From Stemphylium vesicarium (lineage: Eukaryota > Ascomycota > Dothideomycetes > Pleosporales > Pleosporaceae): DNA of 64,000 nt. Positions 12,227 through 24,532 of this stretch are shown piece by piece. Made by a program: the position numbers and the translations under genes. The notes below the pieces were generated by a model. The model ran no database searches. It was not told where the DNA came from and saw only the letters and a list, made by a program, of their open reading frames with translations. The stretch lies in the NCBI GenBank assembly GCA_004380135.1, contig QXCR01000026.1, forward strand, positions 124,001 to 188,000. Direction: 5' to 3'. Numbering within the stretch: the stretch's first letter is position 1; every line of letters starts with the position of its first letter.

Positions 12227-13453
12227 CTATTGTGCTGCTTTCCTTAGCTTAGATAGTGTTGCCTTTCCTGCCCTGCTGTCGTTTGGCCTTGACAGCTCGC
12301 CCGAGATCCAGTCGCCCACTTCAGCAAGCTTGTTCATATCTACGCCTGTGTCTACACCCAAGCTGTGGAAGCAGTGGACTAGGTCCTCGGTAGCTACGTT
12401 TCCAGTCGCACCGGGGCTAAAAGGGCAACCCCCAAGACCACCGACGGCGGCATCAAAAGTACGAATGCCGTGCTCGAGACCGACGACCGAATTGACTAGC
12501 GCTTGGCCGTATGTGTCGTGAAAGTGCAGTGCAAGGTCGTTCTTGTCAATGCCGGCGGCGTTCAGTGTCTTCAAAAGCTCCAGTGTCTTGGGTGCGGTGC
12601 CCATACCCGTGGTGTCGGCAACGGATATCTCATCGGCGCCCATCTCCAGCAGACTCACAGCCAGCTCTGCCACCTTGTGCGGATCCACATCTGGACCTTC
12701 GTATGGACAGCCGAGTGCCACTGAGATGTACGCGCGTACCTTTAGGTTGTTTTCCTTTGCCTTGGACATGATGGGCTCGAAACGGGTGAGCGACTCGGCT
12801 ATGGAGCAATTTGTGTTCTTCCGGGTGAAGGATTCCGTCGCCGCAGTGAAGATTGAGAGCTCGTGTATAGGCGATGGTGGCTCGCGGCTCTTGTTCATGG
12901 CTTCGGAGCCGGAGGATGCGGAGGGCATGGCATTGGGGTCATATGAGGATGTGTTCAGCGCGGGTCCGTCATCCATTCCCGGGGAGGGCGGGGGAGTAGG
13001 GTGTGCGCCTTGTCCCGACTGCCACATGGACAGGAAGTTATCAAATCCCTTGACATTTGGTAGGAGCCATTGGTATGTGATGGGCTGCGACGATTGCGGC
13101 GGTTGGTGCAGTACGTGCTCGAGTATTTCAGCGGAATTAGCCATCTGGCTTCATGGTCAGCGGGCTTTGGATAGTTTCAAGCCTGTTTCTCTTACCTGCG
13201 GCACCCATTTTGGGGAGACGAAAGAGCCGGATTCAATGGTAGTCAATCCCGTCTTTGCCAGTCTCTCGACCAGCTCAATCTTTGTCCTCAGCGGTATTGT
13301 CTGCTTCTCATTCTGCAATCCATCTCGTGGCCCAACTTCGACGATGCGCACGCGGTCGGCACGGCTAGAGGCGGCTGAAGCAAATGCTCGTCGTTGACAC
13401 GGATAACGCGCAGCCAGACGCGCAGAACGGAGACAGAGGAATTTGGAGGACAT
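12227..13453 (-). CDS. Hydroxymethylglutaryl-CoA lyase
   Basis: Cleaves HMG-CoA to acetyl-CoA and acetoacetate, the last step of leucine degradation. Two exons (13453-13196 and 13144-12227) give 391 residues; the join restores the conserved WVPQMA stretch. Family motifs are the substrate/metal region EVGPRDGLQNE near residue 40, the metal-binding HFHD motif, and the catalytic cysteine signature GGLGGCPFSPGATGN. The first 30 residues are rich in Arg, Ala and Ser without acidic residues, as in a mitochondrial presequence. A disordered Pro/Ser-rich insertion of about 55 residues (about 124-179) separates two core strands that are adjacent in bacterial and animal enzymes. No C-terminal peroxisomal tripeptide is seen. 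Confidence 0.95.
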
Positions 13454-16400
13454 GGCGACTGCAGGACAATATGTAGCAGTGGTGGCAGGTCAGACGAGAA
13501 AACATGAGATGACGTGCATAGCTGTCAGATTGTGTGTGGGGTGATGTTTGCGGGGATCATTCACCGAGGTGGAGCGAGCTTGTGCATGGGCCATGCATCC
13601 CAGCTGGGAGCTCCAGGCTTGAAGCTTGAAGGCTCATACCGTGGCAGAGCTTCTGTCAACGTCTCAACGGTAACCTCACGCTCCACGCAACGGTAAGCAG
13701 GTTGCACATGTCCAACCCCTGCAATGGGATTCTGCGTCTCGACGGATTATCGCTGATGCACACTTACGTATACCATGGATTATGAGCTGATTGTGCCTGC
13801 TCTGTTGCAAGTGTTGAGATGGGCCTTGGAGCCCCTCCAAGTACCCACAAAGGGCCCAGAGGCATCGTGTTAAAGAGGTGGGATACTCGGGAGGTTCGTA
13901 TCGTCGAGCGGAATCCACTCCTGCCTGCTCACTCAAGTTCCGCCCTCAATGGCGACATGCTTGTGTCCACAATGCTCCACGGCATCATGGCCTTGAAGTC
14001 GAAATTACCTGTGCATAGTATGCAGGACTAGGGCACTTTGAGCTAGCCAGCCGAAACTCTGTCAAGCGCCTTCGGCCGTATCCAATGGTTCCTTCACGTG
14101 CCATGCATCTATCTAGCGGATCTGCTTACGTCTGTCAGACTCTGACCGACAGACGGCTCGTTCTACATGGCTTCAAAACAGCGTGTCGCGCAAGTCTGTA
14201 CGCATGCTCAATACCCGGATATATTCAGCCTTGAGACGATATCGACGCTAGGACCCACGACGCGGTGGGACCCCATCGACGGTGCAATCTACTAGCGCAG
14301 GGTGCTTGTGGACAGCAAAAATAGGGCTCCTCGGACCTTTAGCTACTTTTCCCTACCGCAACCGCCGGTTGTTCATGATCCTGCGCTTGCCAACGACCAC
14401 GCTCCAGCCAGAATACCGGCGAAATGACGATCATCATGGCGCGGAAGCATTTCTCCATCTAGTCGACCTCGGCCTCAACACGAAGCTGTTTGAAACGTCT
14501 GCTGTCGGCCCGGGCATCGTCGAAGCCAGGCTCCGGGAAGCGACATGTTACAAATCGCAAATGGCGCCGGAAGAATTGCTTGAGCGGAGATTAGTAGTGT
14601 GTATAGTAGCTGTGGCCCGCTCGCTACGAGAAATGTCCCACAGGCTGTCGCAACTCGTCTAGTCGCAGGCCTCGGACAACCTCCGACCCCCAAGCATTCT
14701 GGGTATTGATATTGATTGTTAGAAGCGTTCCCCATAGCTTGGTCAAAGGATGTGAGACGCCGCAACTCTCCTATCTTTCTGTCTGTCCGGCCATTCAGAG
14801 GCTAAGCGGTCTGTCGGCACCCGTGAGGCTCTGCGTAATCATCAGCGTGCTGCCATGGTCTGTAAAACTACCTAGGTAGGTACAGATCCACAGGTGGCGG
14901 CGGGCCCTCTGCGCACGAAGGAAGACATGCCATGGCCAGAACGATAGCAACGGATATGAGAGTACAGTCAGAGGCCACTAGACGTAGCAGGTCAAGTAGG
15001 CGAACGCGGTCTGTGGCTTCGTATCCCCATATTCTACCCCGCGTGTGCACGACTGCGCAGGCGCAGGCGCATTGACGAGGGGCCAGCTTCCCCAGGTATA
15101 CACAGCTAGTGACAGTGAAAGCCATCTGCTGACGGGAGTTTGGAGTTGCTTGTTACCTGAGACAAATCGTTGAGTGGTGGAGCGTAGCCAGCATACCAAA
15201 GTAGCGCATGCCGCCGATGCATGTATGACTTGGCGCTCACGTGCCCACTTTCACGATCAGGCTAAGCCAAGGTAATCGGTGAAGACGCGATTCGAGCAAC
15301 AGGCCCGTCGCGAAGGCGTCTGACACTGCACCTACACAGACAAGCCTGGTGGACGGGCTTGGGAAAGTCTGGGAGAGGAAACGGGTTGGGCTTTGGAAAT
15401 GACTAGGCGCCGGCGCTGCACGGAAGCACCTGGACGCTCGTTAGCAGATGGGATTTCGGCACTCTTGCGGCGGCCGAACGCCCGGCATAGCAATAGGCCG
15501 GGCCCGGGGATGTTGGACAGACAGGGCCAGCCAGCCAGCCAGCAAAGAGGATTCACCAGAGAGCAGAGCAGAGATGTGCTGGATGGATGTCTGGACCCTT
15601 GAAGCGCTCTCATAGTGCTGCGAGTGATGAAAGGGACGCTGGCCGTGGGGGCGGCAGCGAAGATGACAATGGTCATATCGCTCTCTCATCAGACCCGCAT
15701 GGTTGTTATCACGGCGGTCCCACAAGAACGGTTGGATGCCAAGCAGATGCGGAGCAGGCGACAGCAAGCTCGCGCAGGCTCGCGCAGGCTCACGCAGGAC
15801 CGGGCGACAGACTCCCACGGCATCCCGGCCATTGCGTGCAGGTTTGCATCATGCCATCATCCACCAGTCCTCGATGTCATCGCAATATCCGTGCCCGCCC
15901 TCAGACGTCTGCGCGCGTGCAGCACGGCAGACGGCGCAAATTGCATCGCCCCTCGCACTTTTTGGCTGCCGTCGTCGCGGCAGATCAGAGGCTACGCACT
16001 ACTAGCTCTTGCGGGGTTCTGTTCAATGGCAGCCCGTTTCGACGACCTTACGTACTCGTCCAGGGCTTGGCTTGGCGGAAGGCTTCACAGCGGGCGGCTT
16101 TTCGCTGACGGCTCCCACTGGCAGGCTGCACGCGCTGCTGCTGCCCCAGCCCTCTTCTACACAGCTTCGATGCGCCTTCGCGACGGCACATTTGATCGCC
16201 TCGGTCGGCTCCGTGACCGCTTGCGCCTGGTCATTCGCCCGAAAAGCACAGCTTGGCCGTGCTGGACCTGACGCTATCAGCGCGCTGGCTCTGCAGCAGC
16301 GAGCAACCGAGCAAGGCCCTTGAACGCCTTTCCACCCCCCGGCCGCCTGCGAGCTCGACACAAGCTCTCTCAATGGCTGGGGCGCCTTAGCTCCTCCGAA

Positions 16401-17011
16401 GTTAGCGGCCGGTAGCAGATCGTGGCCGCAGTCGGCCCTCATTGGTGGAGTTGTCGTGGCGTCCAGCCCTCTCCGTCCTGCAGCAGCCCACTGTCGCCAT
16501 CCACCGTCAAGCTTCTGCCGGGGTGCGACCATTTTTCCACGATGTAACCCGACCCTACTGCACCTGGCCCTGCAATTCGCCGTCCCTGTGTGGGGTGTGT
16601 GGTAGGGGTTGCCACAGTCCAAAGCCTCGCGGCCGCTGCGAGAACATGCGGGCACCTGGCCTACTCGCTGCAGGCCACATCCTTCATGCACATCTCTCAA
16701 GATGACCACCTCTTCTCTTAATATCCTAGCGTTCACTATGCCGCGGCATTTTGCATCCTTCCCCTTGGCGTACGAGAGCCCTGTCCGCTAGGGCCCTGAC
16801 CTTATCAGACGGGGACCAAGCTTCCTCTACCTAGACCCGGAGGGCCAAAATAATACTTACCCACCGTGACGCGCTTCTTCTATGCTCCATTGAGTATTGC
16901 CCCTCGTCTTCTTGTCTATTCTGTTTACACACCTACTATACACGATCCACATCCTGCAGATGCAACATTGTAGAGTACTGCAATAGCACATCCTCTTTTA
17001 TACCTCTTACC
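13454..17011. other. Long divergent intergenic region, no gene recognised
   Basis: About 3.6 kb between the divergent HMG-CoA lyase and Zn2Cys6 regulator genes. Several overlapping frames of 60-240 codons exist near 14.3 and 15.6-16.7 kb, but on both strands at once and without domain-like sequence, so they look like chance frames in GC-rich DNA. The bases just before 17012 are CT-rich, as in a promoter/leader. Large upstream regions are common for fungal regulatory genes. Confidence 0.5.
15768..15797 (+). repeat. Short 10-bp tandem repeat
   Basis: Three nearly perfect copies of a 10-bp unit (GCTCGCGCAG, the last with one change) in the gene-free region upstream of the Zn2Cys6 regulator. Confidence 0.75.
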
Positions 17012-19597
17012 ATGGCCGTCTCTCCCACTACCCAGCCCGCCGAGGCCCAGAAAGTAGTAGAAGGCACCACCACCACCAACAACGCCGCCGCCGCTGCCCC
17101 AAGGAAACGAAGAAGAAGAGCCCCCGCAACTGGAGCCACCGAAGACTGCTTTGCGTGCAAGAAGCGTCAGGTCAAGTGTGATCGCCGCCGTCCCTACTGC
17201 GGTCAGTGTGTAGAGATCGGGAAAGAATGCTCTGGATACCGCACCACCCTGACATGGGGTGTCGGTGTAGCCAGCCGTGGAAAGCTTCGGGGCATGTCTT
17301 TGCCCGTTGCAAAGTCTCCTCCTTCAACTGCAACACAGGAGCCCAAGGCACAACGCATGAACTCAATAGCCTCGACCAGCACTTCCTCGACCACAAGCGC
17401 CCACCAAGATCAACATCACTTCAACAGCCGAGCCAGCATTGACTTTGGTGCCCACTCTCCTAGGAGCCCGACAAGCCCCATCTTCTCTGCACCGCAGGAA
17501 TACCAGTACTACAGCCCTACCAGCCCAATACCTATTCCCACCTCCGCTACACCAATGGGATATCCTGGCCAACAGCCTGGTGAACACTTCGAATTCTTGC
17601 ACCCACAAGCTTCCAAGTTCAGGCATCATCAGCCCCACCGAGGTCCTCTTCAAAGGCTACACACCACTCTGCATGTGCCTTTCGACGACAACGGCATGTC
17701 GGCCTCCTCGGCTTCGCTGGGCACATATAGTGACAGCGACTTCCCCTCACCAAGCGAGTTCCCAAACACTCCTGTCGACGAGTTTCCCTTCGCAGACCCC
17801 TCAATACCACGTTTCCCACCCTACGACCAAGCGCCAATGAACTCGTTGGACAACTACTTCCTCAACGAAGCTCCTCGCTCATTACCCACCGGGGACGACA
17901 TGAGTTCGAGTGTGAGCTCAGATCAAAGTCTACACGACTATCCTGAAGTTAGCACCGGCCCACAAAGTATGGGCCCGGTCGCTTTCCAGGATGTTTTTAC
18001 TGAGGGGGAGATGAGCTCGAGTTTCAATGGATTCCAGCCCGGCTTCTCCTTTCTCCCGTCGGAGGGTATGTCTTCCTATGGCTCTGGCCCCCTGTCTCAA
18101 GACGTACTGTCGCTCACCACTTCTATTCCTCAGAGCCTTACCATCGCTTCGCCCCTTTCCCCGCGGATGCTATTCCTCCTGGACTACTACGACAGATTTA
18201 TATGCCCGGTATTGGTGGCTTTTGATAGTCATCAGAACCCCTACCGGATGCACATCATACATCTGGCCATGCGAAACGAAGAGCTACAAAATGCCATAGG
18301 CGCTTTGGCTACGAACAATATGCGTATGCGTGGGGGTATCGAGGGCCGTCGCTTAAGTGCCCTCCATGATACACGACTCATACCGGAACACGCCTACTCC
18401 CAAATGACTACCCGAGAGTTGCGCGAGATGCACGGCGAGGCGACAGACGAGGAGAAGCATTACAAGGCCAACTCCATTGCTCTACTCAATAAGAAGCTAG
18501 TCGACTATGATGGCTCGCAGGACGACTCTGTGCTCGCTACGCTTCTTATTCTCTGCCTTTTCCATGTTTGCGACTCGGGTTTCACCAAGTTCAAGACCCA
18601 GCTGGCAGGCGTTCAGAAGCTCCTGAGTCTGCGCGACAGGAGCGTCCAGTCCGAGTTTGTAGGATGGATTGAGACCTTCTTCACCTGGTTCGATGTCATG
18701 ACGGCAGCCGTCAATGACCGGGAGATCGAGGTCCGCGGCGACTCGCTCGACATGATGAATTTGAGCGCAAATCTAGGTGTGCTAGAACATCACTCTGGCT
18801 GCGAAGGACGGCTCTTCAAACTCATTGCACGACTTGGACGACTCAACCTGCTTAGTCAGAACCGACCTGTACGCGACAACGACGATACACCCACGTCATC
18901 ACCACGGCCTAAGAAGATGAAAGACTTCTATTCTTTTAGTTTCGACAACATGGACGGCAATGGCTGGGGTACACCCATTAACGAGCACGTGGATCCCTTC
19001 ACCTCAGCGCGCGATGATCCCCGCTCTGCGTTCTGGACCGAGTGGAATGATCTCCGGGTCCGATTACAAGAATGGGAGTTTCCATCGCCTGGCGACATGC
19101 ATTCCACTTCATGCGAGGCGACATCGTCGATGCTCGCAATGTCACCTGAACAAGCCGCGCTTCTCCACATCAGCGAGAGTTTCCGCTATGCGGCGCTTCT
19201 TTACACTGAGCGTCTAGCGCAGCCGACCCTACCCGCCTCAGCCCTCAATTTCCAGAACCTAGTCTCACAAGGTCTCTACCACATTTCTCAGATTGGCATG
19301 ACGAGCTGCGTCAACAAGTTCCTCCTCTGGCCACTTTTCATCATTGGCACAGAGTGTGTTGACCCTGAGCACCGCGCCGTTGTGCGACAGCGATGCGTAG
19401 AAATTCAACGCGAGAGTGGCTTTTTCAACAACCTAAGCGGCCTAGAAGTGCTCGAAAGGGTATGGCGTGAAGACGACGAGTGGTCGGAAGGGGATATACA
19501 GGTACCGAGGCAGAACGGGCCTTTCAGTACGATGCAGCATCCGTTCCGGTGGAGGAGAGCAATGGATCGCATGGACGGAGAGTACATTGTCATTTGA
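17012..19597 (+). CDS. Zn2Cys6 fungal transcription factor
   Basis: Single uninterrupted frame of 861 residues, probably a nuclear DNA-binding regulator. The binuclear zinc cluster has Cys at residues 46, 49, 56, 63, 66 and 73 (spacing CX2CX6CX6CX2CX6C), preceded by a basic stretch (RKRRRR) that may act as nuclear signal. Just after the cluster is a short block (LTWGVGVASRGKLRG) that I recall from a subgroup of fungal C6 regulators. Residues about 110-380 are Ser/Pro-rich and disordered. The C-terminal half, starting near the segment encoded at 18160, resembles a fungal-specific transcription factor regulatory domain. The start is supported by an ACCATGG context. It stands alone, 3.6 kb from its upstream neighbour and 5.9 kb from the next gene, so no target pathway can be read from context. 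Confidence 0.93.
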   Translation: MAVSPTTQPAEAQKVVEGTTTTNNAAAAAPRKRRRRAPATGATEDCFACKKRQVKCDRRRPYCGQCVEIGKECSGYRTTLTWGVGVASRGKLRGMSLPVAKSPPSTATQEPKAQRMNSIASTSTSSTTSAHQDQHHFNSRASIDFGAHSPRSPTSPIFSAPQEYQYYSPTSPIPIPTSATPMGYPGQQPGEHFEFLHPQASKFRHHQPHRGPLQRLHTTLHVPFDDNGMSASSASLGTYSDSDFPSPSEFPNTPVDEFPFADPSIPRFPPYDQAPMNSLDNYFLNEAPRSLPTGDDMSSSVSSDQSLHDYPEVSTGPQSMGPVAFQDVFTEGEMSSSFNGFQPGFSFLPSEGMSSYGSGPLSQDVLSLTTSIPQSLTIASPLSPRMLFLLDYYDRFICPVLVAFDSHQNPYRMHIIHLAMRNEELQNAIGALATNNMRMRGGIEGRRLSALHDTRLIPEHAYSQMTTRELREMHGEATDEEKHYKANSIALLNKKLVDYDGSQDDSVLATLLILCLFHVCDSGFTKFKTQLAGVQKLLSLRDRSVQSEFVGWIETFFTWFDVMTAAVNDREIEVRGDSLDMMNLSANLGVLEHHSGCEGRLFKLIARLGRLNLLSQNRPVRDNDDTPTSSPRPKKMKDFYSFSFDNMDGNGWGTPINEHVDPFTSARDDPRSAFWTEWNDLRVRLQEWEFPSPGDMHSTSCEATSSMLAMSPEQAALLHISESFRYAALLYTERLAQPTLPASALNFQNLVSQGLYHISQIGMTSCVNKFLLWPLFIIGTECVDPEHRAVVRQRCVEIQRESGFFNNLSGLEVLERVWREDDEWSEGDIQVPRQNGPFSTMQHPFRWRRAMDRMDGEYIVI

Positions 19598-20762
19598 TCA
19601 CCTTTGCGCTTGCTGGATCAAGCCATACACGAGCACTTGTGTACGAAGTTCACGACGAAAAAAGGGTTCACGAAAATGTTATGACAGGGTTTTTGGATTG
19701 GTTGGGCTGGGCGGAAAAGGCAACAACCCGGCGAACAAGTTACCGGTTCTCTTTGGCTGTATTCTATAGCGGTTTTCTGCACGTTGCTGATCTTAGCTTT
19801 GTTCCAAATTCGCATGCAAGCGACGAAAGTTTGGAAATGCATATCTAGAGATACGCAGTGAATGAAATCAGAAGCGTATTACTCCTCTTATCCCGCGCCC
19901 ATACCGCTCATCGTGATAGCCGGCTATTTCTGTGTCTTCAGCCTATCTCCAAGATGACCTGCATCTGAGGAGGCTTGGAAGATGACCCCCGATCGTCATT
20001 CTGCACATTCATCGCACATGCGTCCCCACGTCCATGCGAGGCTGCACGAGCAACCGTCATCCAGGTCACCCAATACAGTGGTCGCAAGTGCGGTTACACA
20101 AAAGGGACATCATTCAGACGTTTTTCTTCTCCGGCTCACCGGTTTGGTGCACTTGCCGGTCAGCTATTATCGTGCAACAGTGCAGATCCGTCCTGGTGCA
20201 TGGTATGAGAGGCTAGGCGTGAGCCCTGCGCAGATTAAACACACGTCCACATGCGACGTGGGATACCCAGCAAACACTGGCAACGGACACACCGCGTGCT
20301 CTCCTCATTCTCAAACCTTGGAGTTGATCGTCGCTCAGGAGGGGGCCAGTCAGCATACACAGAGGCAAGCTGACAGTCCCAGCTGATCGTTACATAACGG
20401 CAGCTGTTGACACGAACGGTGATCAAGGTTACAAGGAGGCGCATAGTTCGCATCCACTGAGGTTTCACGACTCGCATTCAGGCAAGTGAGTTTAGCTGGG
20501 TAACCCCAGAGAGTCGCGCAAGAGGCGGATAAGGCGGACATAAGGTGCTGACGCGGGGCACGAGCTCCATTCGGAGACGCCGCGAACAGCTCTCCAGAAC
20601 CCCGACTGCGTGCCATCACTGGCTGGCCTGTCTTCTACCGTCTGAAACACTCGGTGGTATAATGACGGCAAAATATTATCTGGTCATGCCCGTTTGCTTT
20701 TGAGGCTGAGATAGGAGAGACCGAAAGAGACCGGGAGGCTGAGGGAGGCGCGCAGAGGCGCG

Positions 20763-20783
20763 CGCTCGCTCGCTCGCTCGCTC
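20763..20783 (+). repeat. CGCT tetranucleotide repeat
   Basis: About five tandem CGCT units in the gene-poor region, preceded by related GC-rich sequence. Confidence 0.8.
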
Positions 20784-23700
20784 CGGCTCAGCTTGCCCAA
20801 AAAACGATCTGCAGTGATCTCTGCCAGGTACCGAGGATCATTCTTCACCCACCTATGCTCACCTTGGAGTGACATGTGCTCTAGCAGTACGGTTGTCTTC
20901 TCGGTCGCACATGGAATGATTGTTTCAAGCATGCCTGCCATTAGTACACCTTTACGTAGCAGCAACTAAACTACATTTCACTCCTGCGGGGAAGTGCTGA
21001 TGGTGCATGAGTACGAGCAAAGGGCGCCTTACCAACGAGATACCTGGGGCCTGATTCATGCGAACGGGGGAAATGAAACTAGACGAGAACGAGCCGATAG
21101 CGTATACACCCCACGCTTGCTCGCCGCTTCGATGTTGCACCCCTCAAAAGCCGTATCCAGGAGAGTTCAACATCGTCGCATTGTTGAGCTAACCATGCAA
21201 TCTCCGTTCGTGCATGCTGTCCAGGCGGACGGAATCCAACCAGCGGTTTCAAGTCAATGTAGTAAATACCAAGGCCCAGGTATTTCCGCAAGCGCTGCAA
21301 ACTCGGTGAAAGCGGAAGTGTACATCCAAAGCAACAGGGGCCAATTGCGCGCCTGAATGTGTGATGCACGTCTCCTCCTCCCAAGGCGCTTCGAAAAATA
21401 GTTCGAAGCGTCGGTTAAGGGAATGGGCCATGGGTACATGTACTCGGATCGAGTACCGTGACGAAAGGACCGACTACGGGGCCCAGCAATGTTGTAGTTA
21501 TTGTTAGCAGTGAAGATCTCAGGGCTAGGAGTATGAAAGCGTATCCTCTAACATGTCACTCGGATACGCAGGAACCGCTTCGACTGTCACAACTGGACTA
21601 CAGGACGCCAGGCCTGACGGACGATTTCTTAGCAACTTGAGCCGGTCATGACGCCTAATTGGGCCCAACTCCTTTAGCGCCGACACCAAAGGGTTCACTG
21701 CACACTTGCACCTTCCAATGTCTCGCATGTGATAGAAATCCGGGGAAAGAATCTCGTACGTAACATCAGAAATGCGCCGAGATGCTAGACTCGGTACAAA
21801 TTGCGGAGAAGGCGTATATTTTCTTGGTCTTGTCTTTAAATTCCTTTGCTAAGGAATGCGCGCGTGCCCATCTCCGTTTTTTTTCTTCACGACAATGGTG
21901 CAGGCCGAGAAGTGCGCTTGTGAAAGCTCGCACCTCACGCGAGGCAAGATCTCGGAGCGGGCCATTGCAAAAGATCTTCAAAAGGCCCGAAGGAGGCTCC
22001 TAAGGGTGTGTTCGGGAGAAATCGCTCGTCTGGGAAGTGTACTGCCGTTGTGAAGTGATTGGATGTACGATTTGGTTGGGTGACGCTGTGGCTGAGCAGG
22101 AAAAGCAGATAACGTGAAGGCGCGTCACATGGCGAACATGCCGGCGACGCGTCCGGCACCTCCGTACAGGCGTTGCCAACGAAGTGCTTTTGGTTGGGTA
22201 GGTCATCGTCGTCTTTGATGCAACGATACTGGGGCTATGTAGTTGCGCCGAAAGAGGCGAGCTCCGAAGATGGGTATGAGACCTTGAGCCTGCAGTCACT
22301 CGGTCTACAGGCAAAGACCTCGGGGCCATTGTATACTACGGGGGGGTATCCTTCCCTCACGGATTAGTAGATAGTGGACATTGCCAATGATGCGACGAGA
22401 TCACGTGCGACTGCTATATTCCGCACGGATAGTTCCATACGTAGTAGTTCTGTACGAAGACCCATTCATCGCGTCATATCTAGAGGTATGGTATGGAGCA
22501 CAGACCGTCGGATGGTGTAGCTTTTCTGCGCAAGAACAAAGACTAAGCACGCGGTCTCAGAACACCAGTACCAACATCGTTACCATCAACATCTGCATAG
22601 TTAATCTTGCGCTCAGTTTTCGAAATCGCACGTCATGAAATCCTCTCTTCTTGGTTCCGCATAGCTGCAAGTATCCAGCCTCCTACATCAACAAATCCTA
22701 CCATCGAGATCCCGAATCCTCCGGGCCGCCTACCCAATGCATCCTTGATACCATTCAAGTCCATGTGCATGGACAGCAAGAAAATTTGCGGATACACGAG
22801 CTTTGGCCTATCGTTTTACTATATCACGGTCACTTGGAGCTCAGGCCTCTCGCGTAGATATTTGCGGTCGTCCGTCCGTCGTATTCTTATCAGAGGTGGA
22901 CCATGCTTTTATGCTATGTGGTCTGAGCATACGCTTTACTTGACTTCACGTACAGATAGATGCAGGCTCCGTAGTTTATCCGACTCGACTGGACGTGTTG
23001 CTCCACGGCAATGCGTTGAGTGAGGATGCGCGTCGTCGCGAGCCGAGCTGGAAGAACGGCTTTAGTCCGAACCCGGATGCTAATCCACACCGAGATCACC
23101 ACTCTCAACGATTCAAACGCTCGCTCTAGAGATCCTACCATCCTTCGTTCGCGCCCCAGCCGCCAAACCCTCATTCGCCCATTGAGCAATCAAGTCCAAA
23201 AGCACGCCACACCGCCTGCCGCTGTTCGTAGACAAAGTTCGAGTCCCCACATGCATATTGTCGAGAGAATTCCAGCCACGGCCTTAAGACGGGCCAACGG
23301 CGCAATGCTATTCCGCCCAAACAGCCGAGCAACGTCGACTGACTCCCTTGTCTCTCATCGCAGCCTTAGGATAGGCTACCAGATCCTCGTCAACTAATAA
23401 CTGGCACCCTGGAAATATCTCGCGATGCAAAGATAGTTATGCACTAGCGCACCGAATGTTCGATTCAAGAGTCCATGGACATGGTACGGACGTGCTGCTC
23501 AATGTGTGCAAGGCTGTGCAGATAACCTGCAGATATGTAGCCGCGGGAAGTAAACCGCTTGCGGATAGCTACAACCGGCTGGAGTTGATTGGGAGCAGGA
23601 GGAAGCAATCTGCCACAAACAAGGGCCTAGATCTTTTGTGAAGTGGTTGATCGACGAGTATTGGAAGGTAAGGCTAGATCGCGACTTTGAGTATTGACAG

Positions 23701-24197
23701 CAAGTCTCGAACGAAGGCCCGAGATGGAGAGACAGAATATTGTCACGCGCGACACTATCTCTCAACGTTTATCAACATGATCCATGTGGTCCAGATGGAA
23801 ATCAGACCACGCGCGAAGGAGGCCAGAGCATGGAAAGCCCCATAATAGCGTTGATTGGTGGACACGAGATTGCAGAGTGAATACCATCGCAGTGGAACGC
23901 GATGGGTACCTGCAACAAGATACGAGAAAGAGCAAGAAAGAGAGTCCACAAAACTCTATAGCCAGCACATATCCACAGATAACGGTCTTGCTACTCAAAC
24001 GACACACGATGTCGCCATAACCCGTTGTACGAAAATCCTCCCTCGCTTGCCGACCGAACAGGGCCTCGCAGAGGGGAAAAGCCTGTACCTGAACCCATAC
24101 CCCTCAAAGTAACTTTCCAGACTATCTTTCCCCTCGCACTAGAAACAACTCACCTTCTCTCTTCCAGCCATGTCCTCCGAGACGAATTATCTCCCCC

Positions 24198-24229
24198 ACA
24201 CGCAAACACGCAAACACACACACACACAT
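24198..24229 (+). repeat. CA-rich microsatellite
   Basis: Two interrupted CGCAAACA units followed by a run of CA dinucleotides in a pyrimidine-rich stretch. Confidence 0.75.
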
Positions 24230-24485
24230 CTTCACCCGCATGACTCTGCATCTGCATCAATAGCTTAATCGATAGCTCCCTTCATGCACCGTGATTGTGC
24301 CTGCTTCACCCACACACAAGCACACGTAGACACGGTAACTCCCCTACAGCCCGTCCGCACACCCCTCACCCACACCTCACTCGCTCGCTCTCTCTCTACA
24401 CGAACACAGCCCCTTCCGCACCCTAATGCCCTCCGCCCCTTGTCGCGCGCACACTGCAGCAAAGCCACCTCAAAGTTTACACGCT

Positions 24486-24532
24486 TACTTGCCTTGCCTT
24501 GCTTTACCTTGCTCTGCCTTGCCTTGCCTGGC
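24486..24532 (+). repeat. TTGCC/TTACC pyrimidine-rich repeat
   Basis: Imperfect tandem 5-bp units (CTTGC, TTGCC and variants) in a C/T-rich stretch. Open frames across it encode only repetitive Leu/Pro/Cys and are rejected as genes. Confidence 0.65.

Noticed and set aside
15529..15545. Short CCAG repeats considered as part of a CRISPR-like or mobile element
   Set aside because: Only four contiguous tetranucleotides with no spacers or terminal repeats.
15587..16736. Overlapping frames of 170-240 codons on both strands
   Set aside because: They overlap in several frames of GC-rich DNA and read as biased Arg/Ala/Ser/His sequence without motifs, splice support or start context.
23221..23260. 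tRNA-like B box (GTTCGAGTC) and a similar GTTCGATTC near 23458
   Set aside because: Flanking bases do not pair into a T-arm or acceptor stem, and no A box lies at the right distance.
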